DNA of 64,000 bases from Curtobacterium sp. SGAir0471 (GCF_005490985.1 NZ_CP027869.1:186001-250000), one strand, 5' to 3'. Shown: positions 24,086 through 33,789, counted from the first letter of the stretch. Translations and numbers: made by a program. The notes: generated by a model from the letters alone, not told the origin.

Positions 24086-24805
24086 ATGACGGCGAAGGTG
24101 CTCTGGATCACGGGTGGCGGCAGCGGGATGGGGGCGGCGAGCGCGATCGCCGCGGGCCGCGACGGATGGACGATCGTGCTCAGCGGTCGTCGGCGGGAGC
24201 GACTCGAACGGGTCGCGGACGAGGTCCGGGCGACCGGCGGAACGGTGGACGTGCTGCCGCTCGACGTGACGGATGCCGGAGCCGTGTCGGCCGCTCGCGA
24301 CACCGTGCTCGAGCGGTACGGGCGCATCGACGGCCTGGTGCTGGCCGCGGGGCTGAACACGCCGGCGCGACGCTGGGCCGACCAGTCGCTCGCCGACGTC
24401 AGAGCCGTCCTCGACACGAACACGACCGCGGTGGTGACGGTCGTCGACGCGGCGCTGCCGGCGCTCCGGGAGTCGGGCGGCGTGGTCGTGGTGGTGTCGT
24501 CCTACGCGGGCTGGTCCTTCCAACCCGGCGCCGGTGTCGCGTACTCGGCGAGCAAGACGGCGCTCGGATCGATCGTCCGGACGCTCAACCAGCAGGAGGC
24601 CGAGCACGGCGTGCGTGCCACCCACCTGTGCCCGGGCGACGTCGCCACGGACTTCCTCGACCAGCGGCCGGAGGTCCCCGACGCGGCGGCCCGTGCACGG
24701 ATGCTGCAGCCCGAGGACGTCGGCCGGACCGTCGTCTTCGTGCTCGGGCAGCCGGAGCACGTGCGGATCGACGAGCTGGTCCTGTCGCCCGTCGCGCAGC
24801 GGTGA
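24086..24805 (+). CDS. SDR family oxidoreductase
   Basis: 239-residue SDR: TGGGSGMG cofactor motif, LAAGLN in place of NNAG, Ser in VVSSYAGW, Tyr/Lys in AYSASKTAL, and DVATDFLD after the active site. The ATG at 24086 is 6 nt after TACTAT and lacks a Shine-Dalgarno, pointing to a leaderless transcript. Its stop overlaps the start of the GntR gene (GTGA), so enzyme and regulator are co-translated. Substrate unknown. Confidence 0.85.
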   Translation: MTAKVLWITGGGSGMGAASAIAAGRDGWTIVLSGRRRERLERVADEVRATGGTVDVLPLDVTDAGAVSAARDTVLERYGRIDGLVLAAGLNTPARRWADQSLADVRAVLDTNTTAVVTVVDAALPALRESGGVVVVVSSYAGWSFQPGAGVAYSASKTALGSIVRTLNQQEAEHGVRATHLCPGDVATDFLDQRPEVPDAAARARMLQPEDVGRTVVFVLGQPEHVRIDELVLSPVAQR

Positions 24806-25488
24806 CGAGCGCCTTCGACCGGGTGCTCGACGGGATCGGCGCCGCCGTCGTCACCGGTGCCTTCGCCCCGGGCAGCCGCCGGAGCACGGACGACCTGGTC
24901 GCGTGGTCCGGCGCGAGCCGCAGCATCGTGCGCGAGGCGGTCCGGGTCCTCGTCGCCCTCGGCATGCTCCGTGCGCGGCCCCGGGTCGGTGTGGTCGTCG
25001 CGCACCCCGCCGACTGGGACGTCCTCGATCCGCGGGTCGTCCGCTGGCGCCTCCAGGGACCGGACGCCGCGCGGGTGTCCGCCGAGCTCCGCGAGCTGCG
25101 GACCGCCGTGGAGCCGGCAGCGGCCGCCGCGGCGGCCCGACGAGCTCCCCTCGACGAGTGCGCGGCCGGCCGGGAGGCGCTGCTCGCCACCGCGGACGAG
25201 CTCGCGTCCGCCGCGGCCGAGGACCGCCGCCTCGACTTCACCGTCGCGGACATCCGGCTGCACGCCCTCGTGCTGGACCTGTCCGGCAACGCGCTGTACC
25301 GACGACTGCACCGGGTGGGCGGGGAGACGCTCCGTGAGCGCGGCAGCATCCGTCCGGACCGGCACGACGTCGGACTCCACCGCACGCTCGCGCAGGCGGT
25401 CGCCGGCGGTCGACCGGACGAGGCCGCCGACGTGATGCGCGAGATCGAGCGACGGACCGAGCGCCGACCGGGCCCCGACCTGGGATGA
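24802..25488 (+). CDS. GntR family (FadR/FCD) transcriptional regulator
   Basis: 228 residues. N-terminal winged helix (SRSIVREAVRVLVALGMLRARPRVGVVV) and C-terminal all-helical FCD domain with the metal-site motif FTVADIRLHALVL and a second His in VGLHRTLAQAV. Some metal-ligand positions near the C-terminus are not His. GTG start overlapping the SDR stop. It probably senses a small acid or sugar and controls the two divergent SDR genes through the box at 24068. Confidence 0.85.
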   Translation: MTSAFDRVLDGIGAAVVTGAFAPGSRRSTDDLVAWSGASRSIVREAVRVLVALGMLRARPRVGVVVAHPADWDVLDPRVVRWRLQGPDAARVSAELRELRTAVEPAAAAAAARRAPLDECAAGREALLATADELASAAAEDRRLDFTVADIRLHALVLDLSGNALYRRLHRVGGETLRERGSIRPDRHDVGLHRTLAQAVAGGRPDEAADVMREIERRTERRPGPDLG

Positions 25489-25524
25489 TCGAGGTCGACG
25501 CGCCCGCGTCGACGGAGGTGACCG

Positions 25525-26145
25525 GTGGACGCAGCGCAGGAGATGGTGCTCCAGCTCGTCGGCACGCCGTGGGCCTTCCTCGTCGTCGGGCTCGTGCTCG
25601 CCGTCGGCAGCGTCGCGGTCTTCCTGCCGAGCCAGGCGCTGGTCGTGGCGATCGGCACCCTGCTCGTCGGGGGTGACGGCGGCCTCCTGCCGGTGCTCGT
25701 CCTGGTGGTCGCGGCGACGGTCGGCATGGTGCTCGGCGACGTCGCACTCTGGCACCTCGCGCGGACCGTCGACCTCGGCTCGCGGTCGTGGTTCAGCCGC
25801 CCGAAGGTCCGGAAGGCGCGCGAGTCGATCGACGCCCGCTACCGGAAGGCCCCCGGACGCATCGCCGTCCTCGGTCGGTTCATCCCGATGGGCCGGCTCA
25901 CCACGAACCTGGTCGGTGCCGACAGCGGGCTCGACCTCCGACGCTTCCTGGTCACCTGCCTCGTCGCCGACGTCGTCTGGGCCGCCTACTGCGTGGGCAT
26001 CGCCGCCGCCACCGGGAGCTGGAGCCGCGACCAGCCCTTCCTCGTCACGACGCTCGCGGTCGTCGCCTCGATCCTGCTCGGCCTCGCGATCTCGGCGGTC
26101 GAGAAGGCCGTGCGGCGTCGCGCCGAGGGCGCTGCGGTCGCCTGA
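25525..26145 (+). CDS. DedA family membrane protein
   Basis: 206 residues, several hydrophobic segments and the DedA/SNARE-associated signature GRFIPMGRLTTNLVGADSG in the centre. DedA proteins are now linked to flipping of undecaprenyl phosphate or phospholipids and to membrane potential. The GTG at 25525 has GGAGGTG upstream at proper spacing. Possible relevance to the envelope genes nearby is only positional. Confidence 0.82.
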   Translation: MDAAQEMVLQLVGTPWAFLVVGLVLAVGSVAVFLPSQALVVAIGTLLVGGDGGLLPVLVLVVAATVGMVLGDVALWHLARTVDLGSRSWFSRPKVRKARESIDARYRKAPGRIAVLGRFIPMGRLTTNLVGADSGLDLRRFLVTCLVADVVWAAYCVGIAAATGSWSRDQPFLVTTLAVVASILLGLAISAVEKAVRRRAEGAAVA

Positions 26146-26183
26146 CGTCGTAGCGTGGGGTCACCGTCCGAAGGAGGACCCCC

Positions 26184-27059
26184 GTGCCGAGCCTCACCGA
26201 CCTCGTCCCCGATCCCGACGCGGTCGAGCGCATCGCGACGGGTAGCACGTGGGCCGAGGGGCCGTGCTGGATCCCGTCGAGTCGCACGCTGCGGTGGTCG
26301 GACATCCCGGGCGACCGGATCCTCCAGTGGCACCAGGAGTCCGGCGAGACGACGGTGTACGCATCGGGTGTCGAGTACACGAACGGCCGGACCCTCGACC
26401 GTGACGGTTCCGTCGTGCAGTGCTCGCACGGCCGGCGACGCGTCGAGCGCGACCGGGACGGTACGGTCACCGCGGTCGTCGACGGCTGGCGGGACGCGCG
26501 GTTGAACTCGCCGAACGACGTCGTCGTCGCGCGGGACGGCTCGATCTGGTTCACCGATCCGGCGTACGGCATCACGCAGCCACGCGAGGGGCATCCGGGG
26601 GAGCGGGAGTACGGCGACCACTGGGTGTTCCGGTGCGGGCCGCACGGAGCGGACCTGCGTCCCGTGGTGCTCGACGTCGACGAGCCGAACGGCCTCGCCT
26701 TCTCGCCCGACGGACGGACGCTGTACGTGGCGAGTTCGTCGGCGCAGGACCCGGTCGTCCGCGCGTACGACGTCGACGGGACACGGGTGAAGAACGGCCG
26801 CGTGTTCGTCCGGCTCGACGAGGGCGAGGGCGTCCCGGACGGCATCCGCGTCGACGCCGACGGCAACGTGTGGTCCTCGACGCACCGGGGTGTGACGGTG
26901 TTCGCGCCCGACGGCACCCGCACCGGCGACGTCCCCGTGCCGGAGGTCGTCTCGAACCTCTGCTTCGGCGGTGACGACGGCACGACCCTGTTCGTCACCG
27001 CGACGACCTCGCTGTACCGCATCGCGACCACGACCCGGGACGCCGCTGCCGTATCCTGA
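26184..27059 (+). CDS. SMP-30/gluconolactonase/LRE family protein
   Basis: 291-residue six-bladed propeller of the SMP-30 family. The catalytic/metal Glu is in WAEGPCW, the Asn in RLNSPNDVVV, and the C-terminal Asp in VPDGIRVDADGN. These enzymes hydrolyse sugar-acid or other lactones with a divalent metal. GTG start with GAAGGAGG 7 nt upstream. No sugar-catabolism genes adjoin it except the SDR/GntR module 1 kb upstream, which could supply a lactone-forming dehydrogenase (inference). Confidence 0.85.
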   Translation: MPSLTDLVPDPDAVERIATGSTWAEGPCWIPSSRTLRWSDIPGDRILQWHQESGETTVYASGVEYTNGRTLDRDGSVVQCSHGRRRVERDRDGTVTAVVDGWRDARLNSPNDVVVARDGSIWFTDPAYGITQPREGHPGEREYGDHWVFRCGPHGADLRPVVLDVDEPNGLAFSPDGRTLYVASSSAQDPVVRAYDVDGTRVKNGRVFVRLDEGEGVPDGIRVDADGNVWSSTHRGVTVFAPDGTRTGDVPVPEVVSNLCFGGDDGTTLFVTATTSLYRIATTTRDAAAVS

Positions 27060-27066
27060 GCCGGCC

Positions 27067-28218
27067 ATGCAGTGCGACTACTTCGACCGGGGGGTGTGCC
27101 GGTCGTGCACGCTCATGGGCCAGCCCTACGGCGACCAGGTGCTCGACAAGGAGATCCGCACACGCGAACTCCTGCACGACGCCGTCGAGGCCGCGGGTGG
27201 TGCCGGCGCCGTGGAGTGGCTGCCCGCGATCACCAGCCCGGAGTCCGGCTACCGGAACAAGGCGAAGATGGTGGTCGGCGGCACCGTGCAGCGTCCCACG
27301 GTGGGGATCCTCGACCACCGGCAGCGCGGCGTCGACCTGCGGCACTGCGGCATCTGCACGCCGGGCATCCAGCGGGCGCTCCCGGTCCTGGCGGACTTCA
27401 TCGCCGACGCCGGGTTGATCCCGTACGACGTCGCGGCCCGTCGGGGCGAGCTGAAGTTCGTGCTCGTGACCGAGTCCCCGGACGGCGAGCTCATGGTGCG
27501 CTTCGTGCTGCGATCCGAGGGACAACTGCCCCGGCTGCGGGAGCACCTCGACCACCTGCGACGGGTGCTGCCCGAGGCGGGCGTGGTCACCGCGAACCTG
27601 CTGCCGGAGCACAAGGCGGTGACGGAGGGCGAGCGCGAGGTCGTGCTGACCGAGCAGGAGACGCTGCCCATGCGCTTCGACCGCGTCACGATGCACCTCC
27701 GGCCGCAGAGCTTCTTCCAGACGAACACGAGCGTCGCGACCCAGCTGTACGACCAGGCCGCGGCGTGGATCGACGAGGTCGCACCGGCCTCGATGTGGGA
27801 CCTGTACTGCGGGGTCGGCGGCTTCGCCCTGCACGCCGCGCGCCCCGGTCGTGCCGTGACGGGGATCGAGACCAGTCGCGAGGCCATCCGGTCCGCGAAG
27901 CAGTCCGCGCGGGAGGCCGGGCTGACCGACCTCCGCTTCGCCGCCGACGACGCGACCGAGCACGCCCTCCGTGCGCGGCCGGACGCGCTGCCCGAGCTGG
28001 TCGTCGTGAACCCGCCCCGCCGGGGCATCGGCGAGACGCTCGCGACCTGGCTCGAGGAGTCCGACGTCGACCACGTCGTGTACTCGAGCTGCAACCCGGT
28101 CACCCTCGCGAAGGACCTCGCGCGCATGCCGTCGCTCCGCTTGCGGCGGGCGCGCGTACTGGACATGTTCCCGCAGACCGGTCACCTGGAGGCCGTGACG
28201 CTGCTGTCCAGGCGCTGA
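27067..28218 (+). CDS. rlmC: 23S rRNA (uracil-C5)-methyltransferase RlmC
   Basis: 383-residue TrmA/RumA-family enzyme. The Fe-S cluster cysteines are visible at the N-terminus (CDYFDRGVCRSC) and in LRHCGICTPG. SAM-binding WDLYCGVGGFAL follows, then FFQTN, NPPRRG and the catalytic SSCNP near the C-terminus. The N-terminal layout without a TRAM domain matches RlmC (methylates U747) rather than RlmD. It starts 7 bp after the lactonase stop and ends before palindromic element copy 4. Confidence 0.88.
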   Translation: MQCDYFDRGVCRSCTLMGQPYGDQVLDKEIRTRELLHDAVEAAGGAGAVEWLPAITSPESGYRNKAKMVVGGTVQRPTVGILDHRQRGVDLRHCGICTPGIQRALPVLADFIADAGLIPYDVAARRGELKFVLVTESPDGELMVRFVLRSEGQLPRLREHLDHLRRVLPEAGVVTANLLPEHKAVTEGEREVVLTEQETLPMRFDRVTMHLRPQSFFQTNTSVATQLYDQAAAWIDEVAPASMWDLYCGVGGFALHAARPGRAVTGIETSREAIRSAKQSAREAGLTDLRFAADDATEHALRARPDALPELVVVNPPRRGIGETLATWLEESDVDHVVYSSCNPVTLAKDLARMPSLRLRRARVLDMFPQTGHLEAVTLLSRR

Positions 28219-28236
28219 CCAGGACGCGACCAGGCG

Positions 28237-28282
28237 GCGGTCGGGAGGCTCGCGGCCAGGCCGCCACGGGCCTCCCGGCCGC
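28237..28282. terminator. Palindromic intergenic element, copy 4
   Basis: 46-bp imperfect palindrome after rlmC: outer arms GCGGTCGGGAGGC / GCCTCCCGGCCGC with one mismatch and a less regular centre around GCGGCC-A-GGCCGC. Related to the other copies by its GGGAGGC core. Confidence 0.65.
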
Positions 28283-28310
28283 AGCATTGCCAGGAAACTG
28301 CCAAGGTGAC

Positions 28311-28410
28311 GTACCCGGGTACAGACCGATCTGCGCGCCCATGGTGATCGGGGCACTCAGGAAAGCCGGTGGGGGACATACCACTCACGGGTAGAACCCA
28401 TTGTCTCGGT
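28311..28410 (+). promoter_or_regulatory. Candidate ydaO-type (c-di-AMP) riboswitch region upstream of rpf
   Basis: Begins with a 12-bp palindrome GTACCCGGGTAC (28311-28322). The 28360-28400 part reads CCGGTGGGGGACATACC then CACGGGTAGAACCC, resembling the GGGGGA...GGGUGAAUC core of ydaO riboswitches, known upstream of rpf genes in actinobacteria. No covariance search could be made. It conflicts with a good-looking promoter downstream at 28411-28438, in which case this region would not be transcribed with rpf. Both readings are open. Confidence 0.4.
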
Positions 28411-29254
<844 letters not shown>

Positions 29255-29274
29255 TCGACCTCCCGATCCGACGG

Positions 29275-29304
29275 GACCCCCGTGGCACACGTGCCACGGG
29301 GGTC
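29275..29304. terminator. Terminator hairpin between rpf and lcp
   Basis: 14-bp perfect stem GACCCCCGTGGCAC / GTGCCACGGGGGTC with a 2-nt loop, between the convergent rpf and LCP genes. No T-tract follows. Confidence 0.75.
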
Positions 29305-29345
29305 TCGTGTCGCGTGCCTCGTGTCTCCTGTCCCCTGGAGCGCGT

Positions 29346-30443
29346 CTAGCGCGGTCGGGTGTCGAGCCAGCGCTGCAGGTCGTCCGATCGCAGTGCTGCG
29401 GAGATCGCCGAACGGTCGTGCTCGTCGAGCCGGACGAAGGACTGCCCGTCCGCGGTGGTGCCACCGCCCGCGGTCGGCATCGTGAACGTCACGAGGTCGT
29501 CCGGCCGGACCCCGCGCAGCGACCACCCGAGGCGGGCGATCGTCGCGGCGTCGAGGCCGGGGTCGACCGCGAGGTGCTCACTGGTCGCGGTGACGAACTC
29601 CTGCAGTCGGCCCGGATTCGTCAGGGTGCCGCGGGAGACGACCTGGTCGAACACCCCGCGCAGGAACGCCTGCTGGTTCCGCACGCGGGTGTGGTCGGCG
29701 TCGGCGAAGGCGTACCGCTCCCGCACGAACGCCAGGGCCTGTTCGCCGTCGAGCCGGTTCGCGCCGCGGGTGAAGTGGTGGCCACGTGCGGTGAAGTCCT
29801 GCGGGGACTGCACCGTCACCCCGCCCAGCGCGTCCGTCATGCCCGCGAACCCGGCGAGGTCGATCTCGGCGACGTGGTCGATCCGCACGTCGAGCAGCTG
29901 CTCCACCGTCTGCACCGTGAGCGGGACACCGCCCCACGAGTACGCGGCGTTGATCTTCGCCCGGCCGTGGCCCGGGATGTCGACCCACGAGTCGCGCATG
30001 ATCGACATGAGGTAGACGTGCCGGCGGTCGGCCGGGACGTGGGCGAGCATCAGCGTGTCCGACCGTCCCCCCGCAGCGTGGTCGCCGTCGGGGTCGAGGC
30101 CGGAGCGGGAGTCCGACCCGATGAGCAGGATGTTCTCGGCCCCGCTCGACGGCGCAGGTCGGTCGCCGACGGGGAACGGTTCGGGGATCGCCTCGGTGTG
30201 GGTGTCGAAGCTCCGGGCCAGGCCGCCGAGGAAGGCCGCCGCGACGACCGCGAGCACGGTGGCGACACCGGCCAGGGCGCCGAGCGTGGCGAGCAGCGCG
30301 ACGAGCACCGGGCGCTTCCTGCGGGCCGACACCCGAGAGTGCTTCGCCGCTGCTCGCGCTTCGGCCGCTGCTGCCTTCGCGGCGGCCCGCGCTCCGGCTG
30401 CTGCTGCTTCCGCCGCAGCTCGTGCGGCACGTCGCTCGGACAT
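29346..30443 (-). CDS. LCP (LytR-CpsA-Psr) family protein
   Basis: 365 residues. An unusual N-terminus of about 40 residues is almost all Ala/Arg/Lys/Glu, predicted as a long charged helix in the cytoplasm, followed by one TM helix (about 46-72). The LCP catalytic domain shows NILLIGSDSR, RSDTLMLAHV, SIMRDSWVDIPGHGRAKINAAYSWGG and FVRERYAFADADHTRVRNQQ, with the conserved Arg/Asp residues. LCP enzymes attach glycopolymers to peptidoglycan using lipid-linked donors. The ATG has CAGGAG upstream. No C-terminal LytR_C domain, unlike its neighbour at 33890. Confidence 0.88.
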   Translation of the reverse strand: MSERRAARAAAEAAAAGARAAAKAAAAEARAAAKHSRVSARRKRPVLVALLATLGALAGVATVLAVVAAAFLGGLARSFDTHTEAIPEPFPVGDRPAPSSGAENILLIGSDSRSGLDPDGDHAAGGRSDTLMLAHVPADRRHVYLMSIMRDSWVDIPGHGRAKINAAYSWGGVPLTVQTVEQLLDVRIDHVAEIDLAGFAGMTDALGGVTVQSPQDFTARGHHFTRGANRLDGEQALAFVRERYAFADADHTRVRNQQAFLRGVFDQVVSRGTLTNPGRLQEFVTATSEHLAVDPGLDAATIARLGWSLRGVRPDDLVTFTMPTAGGGTTADGQSFVRLDEHDRSAISAALRSDDLQRWLDTRPR

Positions 30444-30511
30444 CGGGACTCCTGCGGATCGGGTCGGCCCTGCGCCGACCCGAGGAGTCTACTGCATGTG
30501 GTATTTCAATG

Positions 30512-30910
30512 TCACGATCGCCGAAGGACGTCGGTGAGGCGCTGTCGGAGCTCGACGTCCTCGGGCAGGACCTCACGCTCGATGTGCTGCGCGGTCTCCC
30601 ACGCGCGACGACCCTCGTCGGTGACGGTCACCACGCGTCGCCGACGGTCCTCCGGGTGCGACGTCCGCTCGACCAGGCCGTCCCGCTCGGCGCGCTCGAG
30701 CGTCCGCGACATGGTCTGCGGCTGGACGCGCGCGGTCCTGGCGAGGGTGTCGGCGCCCGTCGGGCCGGTCCGGAGCAGGATGTCGATCGCGACGAGGGCT
30801 GCGTGCGTCAAGCCGACCGCCCGGAGTCGTTCGTCCCACTCGCGTTCGACGGCACGCGCGGCGGCGGAGAGCAGGCGTCCGAGGGGCCACTGCTCCGCGG
30901 GTTCGTGCAT
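30512..30910 (-). CDS. MarR family transcriptional regulator
   Basis: 132-residue winged helix: recognition helix in VQPQTMSRTLERAERDGLV and wing HPEDRRRRVVTVTDEG. It diverges from the MmpL exporter and probably represses it via the 14-bp palindrome between them. The ATG at 30910 is 7 nt after a minus-strand TAGACT (30918-30923) with no Shine-Dalgarno, a leaderless layout. Confidence 0.87.
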   Translation of the reverse strand: MHEPAEQWPLGRLLSAAARAVEREWDERLRAVGLTHAALVAIDILLRTGPTGADTLARTARVQPQTMSRTLERAERDGLVERTSHPEDRRRRVVTVTDEGRRAWETAQHIEREVLPEDVELRQRLTDVLRRS

Positions 30911-30961
30911 GGTGGGGAGTCTACGGGCGCGACGCCGAGGCGAGCCGCTCGCGGCAGGATA

Positions 30962-30975
30962 GTCAGCATGCTGAC
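30962..30975. promoter_or_regulatory. Palindromic operator in the marR/mmpL gap
   Basis: Perfect palindrome GTCAGCATGCTGAC, overlapping the expected -35 region of the mmpL promoter whose -10 is TACGCT (30984-30989). Probably the binding site of the divergent MarR protein. Confidence 0.65.
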
Positions 30976-30996
30976 GATCGGTGTACGCTCGCCGAC

Positions 30997-33126
30997 GTGC
31001 CCCGGTCCCTCCGCGTCGTCCTGCCCGCCCTCGTCATCCTCGCCTGGCTCGTCGTGGCCGGGATCGGCGGTCCCGTCTTCGGGAAGATCTCCGAGGTCGC
31101 CACGAACGACCAGACGTCCTTCCTGCCGGCGTCGGCGGACGCGACGCGGGTGCAGGAGCGCGCCGCGGAGTTCCGACAGGCGTCCGGGGCGCCGGCGATC
31201 GTCGTGCTCGAGCGCGACGGTGGTCTGACGCGCGACGACCTCGCGGCGGCCGACCGGATCGCCGAGGACCTCGGTGCACGGGACGACGTCCAGGGCACGA
31301 GCCCGGTGATCCCGAGCGAGGACGGCGACGCGGCCGAGATCGTCGCGACGCTGACCGAGGGTGCGGACACCGGGGACGCGGTCACGGCGATCCGGACCAC
31401 GGTGGACGACGCGCTGCCCGCCGGCGTCGCGGGGTACGTCACCGGACCGGCGGGCTTCACGGCCGACCTGACCGCGGCGTTCGCGGGCATCGACGGCCTG
31501 CTGCTCGGGGTGGCGCTGGCCGCGGTGTTCGTCATCCTGGTCGTGGTCTACCGTTCGCCGCTGCTGCCGTTCCTGGTGCTCGGCACGGCGACGTTCGCAC
31601 TGTGTGCCTCGATCCTCGTCGTGTACGCGCTGGCGAAGGCCGGCGTGGTGACCGTCAACGGGCAGGTGCAGGGCATCCTGTCGATCCTGGTGATCGGGGC
31701 CGCGACCGACTACGCGCTCCTCTACACGGCGCGCTACCGCGAGGCGCTCCGCGAGCACCGCACCGGCTGGGAGGCCACGCGCGCTGCACTCCGCGGGGCG
31801 TTCGAGCCGATCGTCGCCTCGGGTGGCACCGTCATCGTCGGCGTGCTCTGCCTGCTCCTGTCCGACCTGAACTCGAACAAGGCGCTCGGCCCGGTCGCGG
31901 CGATCGGGATCGCGTTCAGCCTGCTCGCCGCCCTCACCCTGCTCCCCGCCCTGCTGCTGGCGTTCCGACGAGCGGCGTTCTGGCCGCTGCGACCGACGTT
32001 CGGCTCCGGCGGTCGCCCGACGACCGGTCCGGACGCGACCGGACTGTGGGCACGGGTCGGACGGCTCGTCGCGCGACGGTCCCGGACGGTGTGGATCGTC
32101 TGCACGGTGGCGCTCCTGGCGATGGGCAGCGGACTGGTCGGGCTCCGGGCCGACGGCGTGCCGCAGAGCGACCTGGTGATCGGTGCGTCCCAGGCCCGGG
32201 ACGGTCAGCGCGTGCTCGCCGACCACTTCCCCGGCGGGTCCGGCAGCCCGGCGCAGGTGATCGGCGCCGAGCGGGACCTGGACGCCCTCGTCGACGCCGT
32301 CCGCTCGGTCCGCGGGGTCGACGGCGTGGTGGCGGCATCGACCGACTCGCCGTCGGGCACGGTCCCCGTCGGAGCGGGAGCCGCCGACGGGAGCGCCGCG
32401 GGCACGGCGGAGCCGACCGTGTCGCGCGGGGACGTCCTGCTCGAGGCAACCCTCGCCGACCCCGCCGACTCCGCCGCCGCCGAGCGGACCGTCCGGGACC
32501 TGCGGGTCGCCGTCGAGCGGGTCGACCCCGACGCGGTCGTCGGCGGGGTCACCGCCACCGCCGTCGACACGAACGACACCGGGATCCGGGACCGGACGGT
32601 GATCATCCCCGTGGTGCTGGCCGTGATCCTGCTGATCCTCGTGCTGCTGCTGCGCAGCGTGGTGGCCCCGCTCGTGCTCATCGGCAGCGTCGTCGTGTCC
32701 TTCGCGGCCGCGCTCGGTGTCGGCGCGCTGGTGTTCGACCACGTCCTCCGGTTCCCCGGGGCCGACCCGTCCGTACCGCTGTACGCGTTCGTGTTCCTCG
32801 TGGCGCTCGGGGTCGACTACAACATCTTCCTCATGACCCGTGTGCGCGAGGAGTCGTTACGGCACGGGCCACGGGAAGGGGTGCTCCGCGGGCTCGCCGC
32901 CACCGGTGGCGTGATCACCTCGGCGGGCATCGTCCTTGCGGCGACCTTTGCGGCGCTCGGCGTGATCCCGATCCTGTTCCTGGCGCAGATCGCCTTCGTG
33001 GTGGCGTTCGGCGTGCTGCTCGACACCGTGGTGGTCCGTTCCCTGCTCGTGCCGGCGCTCGTGATCGACCTGGGGCGTCGCGCATGGTGGCCGTCGCGCC
33101 TCTCGCGCGCAGCCCGTCACATGTGA
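30997..33126 (+). CDS. MMPL family RND-type transporter
   Basis: 709-residue membrane protein with two MMPL repeats. Each has a large extracytoplasmic domain after TM1/TM7 and the proton-relay Asp-Tyr motifs ATDYALLYTARYREAL and GVDYNIFLMTRVREE. At about 700 residues it is of the short actinobacterial type, exporting lipids or drugs by proton motive force. GTG at 30997, 7 nt after TACGCT: probably leaderless. Control by the adjacent MarR is likely. It is followed 12 bp later by a GntR gene. Confidence 0.9.
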   Translation: MPRSLRVVLPALVILAWLVVAGIGGPVFGKISEVATNDQTSFLPASADATRVQERAAEFRQASGAPAIVVLERDGGLTRDDLAAADRIAEDLGARDDVQGTSPVIPSEDGDAAEIVATLTEGADTGDAVTAIRTTVDDALPAGVAGYVTGPAGFTADLTAAFAGIDGLLLGVALAAVFVILVVVYRSPLLPFLVLGTATFALCASILVVYALAKAGVVTVNGQVQGILSILVIGAATDYALLYTARYREALREHRTGWEATRAALRGAFEPIVASGGTVIVGVLCLLLSDLNSNKALGPVAAIGIAFSLLAALTLLPALLLAFRRAAFWPLRPTFGSGGRPTTGPDATGLWARVGRLVARRSRTVWIVCTVALLAMGSGLVGLRADGVPQSDLVIGASQARDGQRVLADHFPGGSGSPAQVIGAERDLDALVDAVRSVRGVDGVVAASTDSPSGTVPVGAGAADGSAAGTAEPTVSRGDVLLEATLADPADSAAAERTVRDLRVAVERVDPDAVVGGVTATAVDTNDTGIRDRTVIIPVVLAVILLILVLLLRSVVAPLVLIGSVVVSFAAALGVGALVFDHVLRFPGADPSVPLYAFVFLVALGVDYNIFLMTRVREESLRHGPREGVLRGLAATGGVITSAGIVLAATFAALGVIPILFLAQIAFVVAFGVLLDTVVVRSLLVPALVIDLGRRAWWPSRLSRAARHM

Positions 33127-33127
33127 C
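33116..33127. promoter_or_regulatory. Palindrome GTCACATGTGAC across the mmpL stop codon
   Basis: 12-bp perfect palindrome containing the last codons and TGA of mmpL, 12 bp before the GntR start. It lies just upstream of CACGCT, a possible -10 6 nt before that start. It could be an autoregulatory operator; chance is not excluded. Confidence 0.4.
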
Positions 33128-33138
33128 ACGCTGGTGGC

Positions 33139-33789
33139 ATGCCAGTCCCCTCCACGCAGCCGGCCGCCGAGCGCAAGCTGCTCCGTGACACCGTGCAGGA
33201 CAAGATCCGCGACGCGATCATGGACGGCACGCTCGAGCCGGGCGAACGGCTGAACGACGACGACCTCATCGCGTGGCTCGGCGTCTCCCGGACCCCGATC
33301 CGCGAGGCACTGGCGGAACTCGCCCGAGCCGGACTGATCGAGATGGCGCCGAACCGCTACACGCGCGTCGCCGCTCCGACCAAGGACGAACTGCTCGACG
33401 CGTACCGAACGCTCGGCGTCATCTACGGCGGGGTCGTCCGGCTGGCCGTCCCGCGGTTCTCGGACGCCGAGCGCAAGCGGGTCCTCGGCGTGATCGACGA
33501 CGTCCTGGCGCGCCTCGACGCCGATCGGCAGGCCGAGGTCGCACGAGAGGGTGCGGACATCTACTCGCTGTGGGCCGACGCCTGCGGCAACGCCTCGCTC
33601 GCCCAGCTGTGCCGCTCGACCACGGACGGCCTCGCGTTCCGGCTCCGGGTCCCCGAGCTCGCCGAGCTCGTCCCCACCGACGTGGTGCGCCCCGAGCTCG
33701 TGAAGCTCCGCGACGCGGTGGCCGCGGGCGAGCCCATCGCCGCCGAGCTCGCGATGGAGGCGATCCACCTCCTGCCGACGCGCGACTGA
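33139..33789 (+). CDS. GntR family transcriptional regulator
   Basis: 216 residues. Strong N-terminal GntR winged helix (DKIRDAIMDGTLEPGERL, then VSRTPIREALAELARAGLI) and a helical C-terminal domain related to FCD but with poorly conserved metal ligands. The ATG at 33139 is 6 nt after CACGCT. It is monocistronic, between mmpL and an LCP gene, with no enzyme gene adjacent. Effector unknown. Confidence 0.85.
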   Translation: MPVPSTQPAAERKLLRDTVQDKIRDAIMDGTLEPGERLNDDDLIAWLGVSRTPIREALAELARAGLIEMAPNRYTRVAAPTKDELLDAYRTLGVIYGGVVRLAVPRFSDAERKRVLGVIDDVLARLDADRQAEVAREGADIYSLWADACGNASLAQLCRSTTDGLAFRLRVPELAELVPTDVVRPELVKLRDAVAAGEPIAAELAMEAIHLLPTRD

